From Paenibacillus sp. YN15 (GTDB taxonomy: Bacteria; Bacillota; Bacilli; Paenibacillales; NBRC-103111): a stretch of DNA of 64,000 nucleotides. Position 1 is the stretch's first letter, and each line of letters starts with the position of its first letter. This document shows positions 28,381 to 35,408 of the stretch, piece after piece. The notes beneath the pieces were generated by a model. The model searched no databases. It saw only the letters and a program-made list of their open reading frames with translations, and had not been told where the DNA came from. A program made the translations under genes and the position numbers. The DNA lies in the NCBI RefSeq assembly GCF_003285005.1, contig NZ_QMFA01000001.1, positions 186,001 through 250,000 on the forward strand. Reading direction: 5' to 3'.

Positions 28381-29274
28381 ATGCACCACGCTATGAAACC
28401 AAGCCGCCTCTCGCAGGCCGCCATTCATCTTCTGTTTATTCTGGTCACCTTGTCCATGGTTCTGCCCTTTCTCTTGGTGGTGTCCATCTCCTTCAGCTCG
28501 GAAACGGACCTGATCGAAAATGGCTATTCGCTCTTGCCAAGAGTATTCAGCGCGGAAGCATACAGCCTGGTGCTGCAAGCCCCCAAGGCCATTCTGCAGG
28601 CTTACGGGGTGACGGCTTCCGTCACCATCGGGGGTACCTGCATCGGTCTGCTGCTTACCGCCATGACCGCTTACGTCATCTCCCGGCATGATTTCCGGTA
28701 CAACCGGATCGGCACCTTCATCATCTTTTTTACGATGCTGTTTAACGGCGGGCTGGTGCCCTCCTACATCCTGATGACCCAGGTGCTTCATCTCAAGGAT
28801 ACCCTGTGGGCGCTGATCCTTTCGGGGATGCTGACCCCATTCAATATTATGGTCATGAAGGGCTTCCTCGGCAAAATTCCCGGGGAAATCATCGAGTCGG
28901 CCAAGGTGGACGGAGCCCGGGAGCTGGCCATCTTCTTCCGGATTATTCTTCCTTTGGCTCTTCCGGCGCTGGCCACCATCGGCCTGTTCATCTCCTTCGG
29001 GTATTGGAATTCCTGGTTTCCCGCCATGCTTTACATCGACAATCCCAATCTGGTGACGCTTCAGCTGATGCTGGTGCGGATCATGGACAGCATCGAGTTT
29101 ATGACCCAGAACGAGCAGATGCTGTCGCAGATGGGTACCACGCCCAAGGACTTCCCGGCGCTGTCCGCCCGGATGGCTATGGTGATTCTGGCGGCGGGCC
29201 CCATGCTCCTGGTCTTTCCGTTCTTCCAGCGGTATTTTGTGCAGGGGCTGACAGTGGGGTCGTTGAAGGGCTGA
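28381..29274 (+). CDS. Carbohydrate ABC transporter permease, YtcP/LplC type (second importer)
   Basis: This 297-residue permease carries the EAA-like loop ESAKVDGARELAIF at about residues 173-186 and the conserved end FQRYFVQGLTVGSLKG. AAGGGGGGAG lies just before ATG 28381. It should pair with the 27394 product. Confidence 0.9.
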   Translation: MHHAMKPSRLSQAAIHLLFILVTLSMVLPFLLVVSISFSSETDLIENGYSLLPRVFSAEAYSLVLQAPKAILQAYGVTASVTIGGTCIGLLLTAMTAYVISRHDFRYNRIGTFIIFFTMLFNGGLVPSYILMTQVLHLKDTLWALILSGMLTPFNIMVMKGFLGKIPGEIIESAKVDGARELAIFFRIILPLALPALATIGLFISFGYWNSWFPAMLYIDNPNLVTLQLMLVRIMDSIEFMTQNEQMLSQMGTTPKDFPALSARMAMVILAAGPMLLVFPFFQRYFVQGLTVGSLKG

Positions 29275-29395
29275 CAAATTTGGCGGGTCCGCTTCTTGGC
29301 GGTCCGCTTGAAAGGGGGGATGGGCGGCTTCGCAGGTTTTGCTGGATCAATAGTGTCAGGAACAAGTAGAATAATCATAAGGGGAGGCTTTTTCC

Positions 29396-30904
29396 ATGAA
29401 TGTTCTTAAGAAACGCGTATGCTTCGGCATCATCGCCGCCGGTTTGGCCCTGACGGGCTGCGGCAGCAACAGCGACAGCGGCAGTCCCGCCGCAACAGGA
29501 GGCTCGGCTGCTCCTTCTGCAGCAGCTCCTTCCGCCAGCACATTGCCGCCGGTGGACCTGGTCTGGTACTATCTGGATGGAACGGCCCAGCCTGATCTGG
29601 CCTCGGTGGAAGCGGAGGTCAACAAATATATCAAGCCCAAAATCAATGCCACCGTTAAGCTGAAGCCCATCGCCGGTGCGGATTACGAGCAGAAGATGAA
29701 CACCATTCTGGCCGCGGGAGAAACCTTTGACATTGTTTGGACCTCGGACTGGAGATTCAACTTCAGCTCCAATGCCCAGAAGGGCGCCTTCCTGGAGCTG
29801 GATGCCCTGCTGGACAAAAACGGCCCCAAGCTGAAGGCCAGCCTGCCCGCCTCCGCCTGGGAGGATGTGAGGATCGGCGGCAAAATCTACGGCGTGCCCA
29901 ACTATCAGATTGCCGCCAAATCCGCAGGCTTCGTGGTTCAGAAGCGCTTTGCCGACAAATACAAGCTGGACCCCGCCAAGATCAAAACCTATCGGGATAT
30001 AGAGCCCTTCTTTGAGGAAATCAAGAAAAATGAGCCGGGCATTATTCCCTTCGGCATCAACAATGATTTTTATTCCCCCTCTGTCTACGGGGTTAGCGCC
30101 ACAGGCAATGTCGCCTACAGGGTTAATGGCGACAAGGTGACGGTGGAGGATTATTTCGCCACGGCGGAATATAAGAAGCATGTGACCATGGCCTATGAAT
30201 GGTATAAGAAGGGGTATATCAACGAGGATGCCGCTACCCTGAAGAACAAGGCCGATGTGGAGAAAAAGGGCGTGTACGCCACCACCTTCGACTACACCCA
30301 GAAGCCCGGCGGCGAAGCTGCGGCCAAGGCAGGAAACGGCGGCAACGACGTGGTTTTCATTCCGCTGATGGAGCCTGAATTTACCGGCGTGACCGCTACA
30401 ATCTCTGCTGTCAGCCGGACCTCCAAGAATCCGGACCGGGCCATGATGCTGCTGGAGCTGGTGAATACCGATCCCACCCTGTACAACCTCTTGTCCTTCG
30501 GCATTGAGAACAAGCATTATACCAAAACCGGCACCAACACCATCAAGGATATTGCCGGCGGCGGTTATGCCCCGAACATGAACTGGGTCATGGGCAATGT
30601 GACCATCGGCTATCTGATGGACGGTCAAGCGGCGGATACCTGGGAGCGGACCAAGAAGGCCAACGATTCGGCGAAAAAGCCCTATCTCTACGGCTTCAAA
30701 TTCGACAGCGAGCCGGTGAAGGCCGAGATGGCCAACCTGAAGGCGGTGGAAAATGAGTTCCGCAAGGTAATCGAAACCGGCACCGTCGATCCGGAGAAAT
30801 ATTTGCCCCAGTTCCTGGACAAACGCCTGAAGGCCGGTTCCGAAAAGGTGTTGGCGGAATACCAAACGCAAATTGAAGCTTTCTTGAAGAGCAAGGCGAA
30901 GTAA
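29396..30904 (+). CDS. Extracellular solute-binding lipoprotein (second importer)
   Basis: This is a 502-residue lipoprotein with lipobox LTGC and lipidated C22, followed by a Ser/Ala-rich flexible linker. The lobes resemble the 5819 protein in pattern (KMNTILAAGETFDIVW, a YGVPNYQIAAKSAG segment, NPDRAMMLLELVN). A second-lobe repeat of Lys and Glu precedes the C-terminal helix. AAGGGGAGG precedes ATG 29396 by 8 nt. A strong terminator follows, so the importer genes 27394-30904 form one unit. Confidence 0.9.
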   Translation: MNVLKKRVCFGIIAAGLALTGCGSNSDSGSPAATGGSAAPSAAAPSASTLPPVDLVWYYLDGTAQPDLASVEAEVNKYIKPKINATVKLKPIAGADYEQKMNTILAAGETFDIVWTSDWRFNFSSNAQKGAFLELDALLDKNGPKLKASLPASAWEDVRIGGKIYGVPNYQIAAKSAGFVVQKRFADKYKLDPAKIKTYRDIEPFFEEIKKNEPGIIPFGINNDFYSPSVYGVSATGNVAYRVNGDKVTVEDYFATAEYKKHVTMAYEWYKKGYINEDAATLKNKADVEKKGVYATTFDYTQKPGGEAAAKAGNGGNDVVFIPLMEPEFTGVTATISAVSRTSKNPDRAMMLLELVNTDPTLYNLLSFGIENKHYTKTGTNTIKDIAGGGYAPNMNWVMGNVTIGYLMDGQAADTWERTKKANDSAKKPYLYGFKFDSEPVKAEMANLKAVENEFRKVIETGTVDPEKYLPQFLDKRLKAGSEKVLAEYQTQIEAFLKSKAK

Positions 30905-30979
30905 GACGACCACCGGTGTGGTGAGGGCAATGATGTAATGAAGCGCCTGAAGGCGCTGAAAAAATTCATATAATCTTGG

Positions 30980-31012
30980 CCTTCCGGTGGATGCCTGCCG
31001 GAAGGTTTTTTT
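30980..31012 (+). terminator. Rho-independent terminator after the second importer
   Basis: CCTTCCGG (30980-30987) pairs with CCGGAAGG (30998-31005) and is followed by seven T residues. Confidence 0.9.
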
Positions 31013-31020
31013 ATGGGGGG

Positions 31021-31184
31021 AGTTGGGCGGACAGAGAGTCCGTTATTTTTCGCATGCAGCCCGTTTTTCGATTTTTACGGACAGACGTTCCGCTACTTTG
31101 CTCCAGAAGCATGGATTCTCTTCGCTTTTTCGCATTTAACGGATCGTAAGTCCGCGGGGGAGAAAAAAAGGCGGATTTTAGCGA
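31021..31184. repeat. 160-bp foldback repeat, copy 1
   Basis: This sequence starts AGTTGGGCGGACAGAGAGTC and recurs imperfectly at 31778-31935 in the same orientation, sharing long blocks such as CACGGACAGACGTTCCGCT-like and CCAGAAGCATGGAT. Imperfect inverted arms at 31027-31045 and 31137-31155 (both containing TCCG/CGGA blocks) would let it fold into one large hairpin. It encodes nothing convincing. It looks like a dispersed non-coding repeat family. Confidence 0.7.
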
Positions 31185-31777
31185 AACAGCGGAACCAGAG
31201 TCCGCCAAACTCAAACGCCTTGATCAACCCGAAGCGATGAGGGGCGGGGGGTGCGTACTCGAAAAATCAACTACAATTCCGGAAAAAGGGCTCAAAAAGA
31301 GGATTATATACGAAATTTCATATATATTTCCGACTGAAGCGAGTGGAAGAGCGACATATGCACGAAATTTCATGCTTATTAGGTGCAAATGGGCTCATTT
31401 TGAAAAATATACTCGAAAAATCATATCCAGCTCCAGCACCAGGAGTACGAGGACCCTGTCGCAGGTCCCACGCTTCTCCTGTGGTTTTGTTCCTTCACAG
31501 TAGACATTTTGCGAATGTTGTCTTTCATACAGTGGACATGAGCAGAGTAGCTGTCCCCTCCCCTACTTTGCGCGCAAAACACAATATACGGAAAACGAAC
31601 GCTGTTCGATTCCTATATATAGACATGTACTCCGCAGCGACTGCCGTAGCCGCGATGTCCACTTTCCAACGGACATTCTGGAGGCTTTTGTCCTTGTGAC
31701 GCATACAAAACCTGGATGCGAAAACCCGGTTTCTGCGCTCCCTCTACCTTGTGCCGATAGGCGTCTATCCTCGTCAC
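31185..31777. other. Gene-free AT-rich spacer between the two foldback copies
   Basis: I see no credible gene here. A 14-bp direct repeat (TACTCGAAAAATCA) occurs at 31256-31269 and 31410-31423. A near-palindrome, TATATACGAAATTTCA followed by TATATA, spans 31305-31326. Open frames through this stretch lack ribosome sites and family-like sequence. Confidence 0.5.
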
Positions 31778-31935
31778 AGTTGGGCGGACAGAGAATCCGT
31801 TATTTTCCGAATGTGATCCGTTTTCAGATGTACACGGACAGACGTTCCGCTGCTCCAGAAGCATGGATCTCCCCGGCTTTTTCAGATTTAACGGATCGTG
31901 AGTCCGCGGGAGAGAAAAAAAGGCGGATAATCGCT
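31778..31935. repeat. 160-bp foldback repeat, copy 2
   Basis: This is the second, same-strand copy of the 31021 sequence, slightly shorter through small deletions. It shares the start AGTTGGGCGGACAGAGA, the GACAGACGTTCCGCT block and the end GAGAAAAAAAGGCGGAT. Confidence 0.7.
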
Positions 31936-32017
31936 GGGGGAAGGGAGCCCTTTCGAAGTGGGGCGCTTTCCCTCGGGGTGGTGGGATGATCTGAAAGTGT
32001 GTAAGCGGCAAACAATG

Positions 32018-32174
32018 AGGCTGTCGATTAATTCTAGTGGCTGTGGAAAACTCTATTTTCAAGCCTAAAATGGATGCAAATAAACCGTTTTTCCCTTTTG
32101 AAATCGATTAATCAAGCTAATTTTAGGGGGGATTTGAGGCTTATCCACATGACCGTCGAATTAATCGACAGGCT
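32018..32174. mobile_element. 157-bp MITE-like element with 9-bp target duplication
   Basis: The terminal inverted repeats are AGGCTGTCGATTAATTC (32018-32034) and GAATTAATCGACAGGCT (32158-32174), matching at 16 of 17 positions. Weaker inverted matches continue inward (TGTGGA against TCCACA). The element is flanked on both sides by CAAACAATG (32009-32017 and 32175-32183), a perfect 9-bp direct repeat that reads as a target-site duplication. It has no ORF, so it would be mobilised in trans by a transposase not present here. Confidence 0.8.
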
Positions 32175-32222
32175 CAAACAATGTCTGTTATTTGCATGAA
32201 AGGGGGAAAATCGACCGAATAG

Positions 32223-32302
32223 CGACATAAAATGTCTGCTAAGGGCTTCAATTTCAGTGGGAATCAGGGTCTTTTGGAGGGCATAGTCGACATTTTATGT
32301 CG
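32223..32302. repeat. Paired palindromic motif
   Basis: CGACATAAAATGTC (32223-32236) and its exact reverse complement GACATTTTATGTCG (32289-32302) face each other across 52 bp. Each arm contains the near-palindrome GACAT...ATGTC. A partial third copy (CGACATTTG) lies near 32340, and a 12-G run occupies 32403-32414. Confidence 0.55.
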
Positions 32303-32539
32303 TTATTTTAGCGAAAGTAAGGCCGTTTTTCCAAATAGCCGACATTTGTTTGTTGCCCGCTATCATGCACTCAACTGATGAATCCCTGTCTGAATCAGAG
32401 GCGGGGGGGGGGGGAGAACCTTCGACTGCGGCTATGCAAACATAAACCTGGGTGAGCATCCCTTATTATGGGTAAGCCGCAGGTTGCCAAAGGACGTTGC
32501 AGGCGTTTTTCTTACGGCAAACAGGTTTTGCATGGTCAC

Positions 32540-32662
32540 TTAATCTGTCCACTTGAACATTTTCCGATAAATTTCCCAATTCCTTACAATGTAAAAAACC
32601 TGCTGCCACGTTTGGGCCACAGATTTGAACATATTCGCTTTATCATGATCGTTCCGATTCAC
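32540..32662 (-). CDS. Small ORF overlapping the 3' end of the Fic gene
   Basis: A 40-residue frame starts at GTG 32662 inside the last codons of the Fic gene and ends at TAA 32540. It contains MFKSVAQTWQQVFYIVRNW, an aromatic, Lys/Arg-rich stretch that could form an amphipathic helix. No independent ribosome site is visible; translation would have to be coupled to the Fic gene. It may be a partner of the Fic protein or noise. I do not recognise it. Confidence 0.25.
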   Translation of the reverse strand: MNRNDHDKANMFKSVAQTWQQVFYIVRNWEIYRKMFKWTD

Positions 32663-33341
32663 GGCGTTTTTCCGGCTCGAAGTCAATACCGCTGATTGCA
32701 TGTTCATATAAAAACAGCTTGATTTCGCTCATATCGTTTGTAGAATAGTAGTCCGATAATAATTCGTTAAATCGCTCCATATTTTTCTCTGAAATGGTTA
32801 GCATACCATGTCCGCTCTCCACAAGAAGCTTGTTTGCGAGTAGAAGGGAGGTGCGCTTGTTACCATCCCAGAACATTTGCCGCCGCGCTCCCCATAAAAA
32901 AGCCTCAATTGCTCTCTCCGTGGTGGTCATGTCCGCGGCCAGCAAATGCGCTACTTCCTGTTCAATCTCGCTTTGCACCGGAAGCGGGGGGACATAATCC
33001 GTACCTGAAATTCCGACACGCCCGTTCCTTAAAACGCCCCATTCGAGCGCCTCGTTCCTTGTGACAAATTCATTGAGCTTGCAAATGAGGGGAAGCGTGA
33101 TCGGCTCATCTATTGCGTTCAGTAAATAGCGCCAAGCGTCTCTCATATTAAGGACGGCTTGTATATCGTCCAGAGTGACACCGGGAACATTGACGCCGTT
33201 CAGGATCGTTTGGGTTTGCGGAAAGGTAATATTCCGATTTTCCATCTTCATTCCACAGTATATATTTTCGTCCCGTTTCTTCTTGGCCAGAAACAAGCTC
33301 TGTTGTTTGGTCAACGCATATTTATCTGGAAACGGCTTCAA
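32643..33341 (-). CDS. Fic-domain protein with altered catalytic motif
   Basis: This is a 232-residue Fic/DOC-family protein. The N-terminal helix region (DKYALTKQQSLFLAKKKRDE) and the FPQTQTILNGVNV segment are typical of the group. The active-site loop reads RRQMFWDGNKRTS where the canonical motif is HxFxDGNxR, so the catalytic His is replaced by Gln while the DGNKR nucleotide-binding part is intact. Canonical Fic enzymes use that His to transfer AMP or another nucleotide group to a target hydroxyl. Loss suggests an altered reaction, a regulatory role or a decayed toxin. I chose TTG 33341, 11 nt after AGGAGG; another TTG at 33467 has a poorer site. A ribbon-helix-helix gene lies divergently beside it. 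Confidence 0.75.
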   Translation of the reverse strand: MKPFPDKYALTKQQSLFLAKKKRDENIYCGMKMENRNITFPQTQTILNGVNVPGVTLDDIQAVLNMRDAWRYLLNAIDEPITLPLICKLNEFVTRNEALEWGVLRNGRVGISGTDYVPPLPVQSEIEQEVAHLLAADMTTTERAIEAFLWGARRQMFWDGNKRTSLLLANKLLVESGHGMLTISEKNMERFNELLSDYYSTNDMSEIKLFLYEHAISGIDFEPEKRRESERS

Positions 33342-33504
33342 TTCTTCGTACCCCTCCTGCCTGTTGTCATTATATCCGGTTTTGCAAGAAAAATCACCTT
33401 TCACCTGCACATGTAATGTAACAAAGGAAGCGCGTATTCCTGGATCTTTCGTGCTATTATTCTTCAACCTGTCGAGAAGGAATGGAGAGGCTTATTTGTG
33501 AGGA

Positions 33505-33533
33505 TTGACTTTTTGTTGCTACATTTATATACT
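33505..33533 (+). promoter_or_regulatory. Sigma-A promoter of the ribbon-helix-helix gene
   Basis: TTGACT (33505-33510) and TATACT (33528-33533) are 17 bp apart, each matching five of six consensus bases. The promoter lies inside the longest open frame (from 33498), which supports the later start at 33564. Confidence 0.7.
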
Positions 33534-33563
33534 TGTTATGGACACAAAAAGTGGGGTGAAGCG

Positions 33564-33743
33564 ATGTCGTCCAAGAAGATGGGGCGTCCACCATCTGACA
33601 ATCCTAAAAGCGAATTGATTCGAGTGCGCGCTGATCAAACCATTTTGAGTAAGCTTGACGCTTGCGTTGAGCAACTGAAAACGACCCGTTCAGATGTTAT
33701 TCGCCAAGGGATTGAGAAGGTGTATGACGAGCTCCAAAAATAA
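33564..33743 (+). CDS. Ribbon-helix-helix (CopG/Arc-type) DNA-binding protein
   Basis: This 59-residue protein has a basic N-terminal arm (KKMGRPP), a beta strand (SELIRVRADQ) and two helices (LSKLDACVEQL and TRSDVIRQGIEKVYDEL), the whole ribbon-helix-helix fold. Such dimers bind operators through the beta ribbon and often act as antitoxins or autorepressors. I chose ATG 33564 behind GGGGTGA because a good promoter ends at 33533. It lies divergent to the Fic gene across 222 bp. Control of the Fic gene is possible but unproven. Confidence 0.75.
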   Translation: MSSKKMGRPPSDNPKSELIRVRADQTILSKLDACVEQLKTTRSDVIRQGIEKVYDELQK

Positions 33744-33883
33744 AGAAGGAAGCAGCGTAAGTCCCGAGAAGAACACCGCTACTTCCTACCCCGCAATCGC
33801 TTCGATAAGCAGACTGCATAAATATCCTACCATGTGCAGGAATCTCATTCAAGCGGTGCGGAGATGATGATGGGAGGAAGAAC

Positions 33884-34192
33884 ATGAAAACGATTCTGGA
33901 AGCCCTATATCACGGGCAGATTTATCCCAATGAACTCATTATGCCATCTCAGCCGGAATATCGTGCCGCAAGCCGGCAAGTGGCCGCTCAAACGGAGCAA
34001 TGGCGTAAGCGACTAGGTAAGGAAGTCTTTCGCGAACTGGAGGAATATATAGACCTGTGCGATAGCGTAGAAAGCATGCACGCGGAGGCCGCCTTCTCAC
34101 ATGGATTCAGATTGGGAGCGAACCTGATTATGGAGATCATGAGCAACCGGGAGGAGTTGGTTTCCAATGCAGATTCGAGCATGTCATTATAA
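33884..34192 (+). CDS. Small protein resembling DUF6809
   Basis: This 102-residue protein starts MKTILEALYHGQIYPNE and has a central helical pair (EQWRKRLGKEVFRELEEYIDL) and a C-terminal FSHGFRLGANLIMEIM. That order matches a family of small Firmicute proteins (DUF6809) of unknown role, common near mobile or recombination-related loci. GGGAGGAAG precedes ATG 33884. Small ORFs on the same strand follow closely. Confidence 0.6.
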   Translation: MKTILEALYHGQIYPNELIMPSQPEYRAASRQVAAQTEQWRKRLGKEVFRELEEYIDLCDSVESMHAEAAFSHGFRLGANLIMEIMSNREELVSNADSSMSL

Positions 34193-34228
34193 TCATAACA
34201 ACGACCATATGGACGGTTGTGGATTCGG

Positions 34229-34381
34229 ATGGGAGAATCTCCCGTTACACGGGCGATTAGAGAGTACACCGAAGATTATTTGAGACAACAAAACGAGTTG
34301 GAGCAACAGCTTACTGCTCACTTCAAAGATAAGGTATACGCTCAAGCCATTGCCCGAGAGCTGATGATGTATAACAAGTAA
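34229..34381 (+). CDS. Hypothetical 50-residue protein
   Basis: The frame MGESPVTRAIREYTEDYLRQ continues with a Glu/Gln-rich helix (QNELEQQLTAHFKDK) and ends AIARELMMYNK. The composition suggests one long amphipathic or coiled helix. The ribosome site is weak. It follows the DUF6809-like gene by 36 nt and may be translated with it. I do not recognise the family. Confidence 0.35.
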   Translation: MGESPVTRAIREYTEDYLRQQNELEQQLTAHFKDKVYAQAIARELMMYNK

Positions 34382-34404
34382 GCCTTATTTTCAAGGGGAA
34401 GCGA

Positions 34405-34506
34405 ATGGAGCGAAGACCGCTTTCAGACTCACTATTCGTAAGAAGGGGAGCATCAAGGTGGCTTGCTGCCCTACGCTACCCTTTCTTTTTCTCGGCTGGT
34501 GAATGA
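34405..34506 (+). CDS. Hypothetical 33-residue protein
   Basis: A short frame starts at ATG 34405 six nt after a strong AAGGGG site. It is Arg-rich at the start (MERRPLSDSLFVRRG) and hydrophobic towards the end (ALRYPFFFSAGE). Its stop overlaps the next ATG (ATGA at 34503-34506). Its strong ribosome site and overlap suggest a leader-type peptide or a micro-gene. Unrecognised. Confidence 0.3.
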   Translation: MERRPLSDSLFVRRGASRWLAALRYPFFFSAGE

Positions 34507-34655
34507 TCAACACGAGACAACGGCCTCGTGTTGCAGCAAGCACTGATGATTGTGAAGCCGCCCCTTATTTCCTTGAAGCGATCCGTCTGCGCTATCCGGA
34601 ATATGCTCGTACTCCGGCTCCCGCCTTCAAACCAAGCGACGAACGCGCCCGGTAA
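34503..34655 (+). CDS. Hypothetical 50-residue protein, coupled to the preceding micro-ORF
   Basis: The frame MINTRQRPRVAASTDDCEAA continues with a plausible soluble helix (PYFLEAIRLRYPEYAR) and a Pro/Ala-rich tail. It overlaps the previous stop by the ATGA tetranucleotide, a usual arrangement for coupled translation. Unrecognised. The ISAs1 remnant begins about 150 nt further on and may have cut off further genes. Confidence 0.3.
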   Translation: MINTRQRPRVAASTDDCEAAPYFLEAIRLRYPEYARTPAPAFKPSDERAR

Positions 34656-34807
34656 GTCCATCCATTCCCATTGCCTGAATGAAAGGTCAACCCGATCATA
34701 CTGGGGAGGGATATGAAGGAGGACAAGCTATCTCTGCCGTCTGTGTGGGCGGAAGGCAGCAACCGGGAGACGGATGACGGCAAGCAACGGATGGAAAAGA
34801 GTCCAAC

Positions 34808-35260
34808 ATGCGAAATACGGTTGGGGAAAAAGACTATTTCGAGATGGCGCGGCGGGAAGGAGAAGAAGAAAAGGGCTACGAAGTCTACACCACGACGGAG
34901 AAAGGGCATGGCCGAATCGAGAAACGGATCTACCGGTATACGACGGGAATCGAGTGGTTGGAGCCGCGCAAGGAGTGGGAAAAATTGTGGGGGATCGGGA
35001 TGGTAACGCGGGTGGTGGAAGAAAAGGGACAAAAACGAACCGAAGAGGCCTATTACCTGGGAAGTATAACAGAGGTGGAAAGATTTGCGGAGGCGGTACA
35101 CGGGCACTGGGGAGTGGAGAGCATGCACTGGAGCCTGGATGTGACATTTGGAGAAGACGGGTACCGAACGATGGAACGTAACCGAGCAGGGAATATGGCG
35201 GTACTGAAACGAATCGCGCTGAACCTGGACGGGCACTCAAGAATCCATCTATTTTTTTGA
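34808..35260 (+). pseudogene. ISAs1-family transposase, C-terminal remnant
   Basis: About 150 residues match the C-terminal part of ISAs1-type DDE transposases in pattern: KDYFEMARREGEEEKGY, the KGHGRIEKRIYRYTTGI strand pair, and HWGVESMHWSLDVTFGED, where the last catalytic Glu is expected. ISAs1 transposases are usually about 370 residues. The frame upstream hits a stop at about 34780, so the N-terminal DD part is missing, and I could not find the element ends. The fragment cannot be active. Confidence 0.7.
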
Positions 35261-35408
35261 ACAGCAAAAACAGGGTTCAAGGAAATATATAGGTTCGTGA
35301 TTTCGCCGCGCGGGTCAAAAAAGGCAACCTGTCCACATCTTCGAATATGTGATAAAATGAAAGCGTATGCAAAAATGTTCCAGCTCAATTATGAAGAGGG
35401 TGACAAAG

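Noticed and set aside
32403-32414. 12-G homopolymer as a phase-variation switch
   Set aside because: No coding region or promoter is close enough on either side to be switched; kept only as a note in the repeat entry.
34713-35006. 97-residue plus-strand frame as an independent gene
   Set aside because: It overlaps the ISAs1 transposase remnant in another frame and is low-complexity Arg/Lys-rich.
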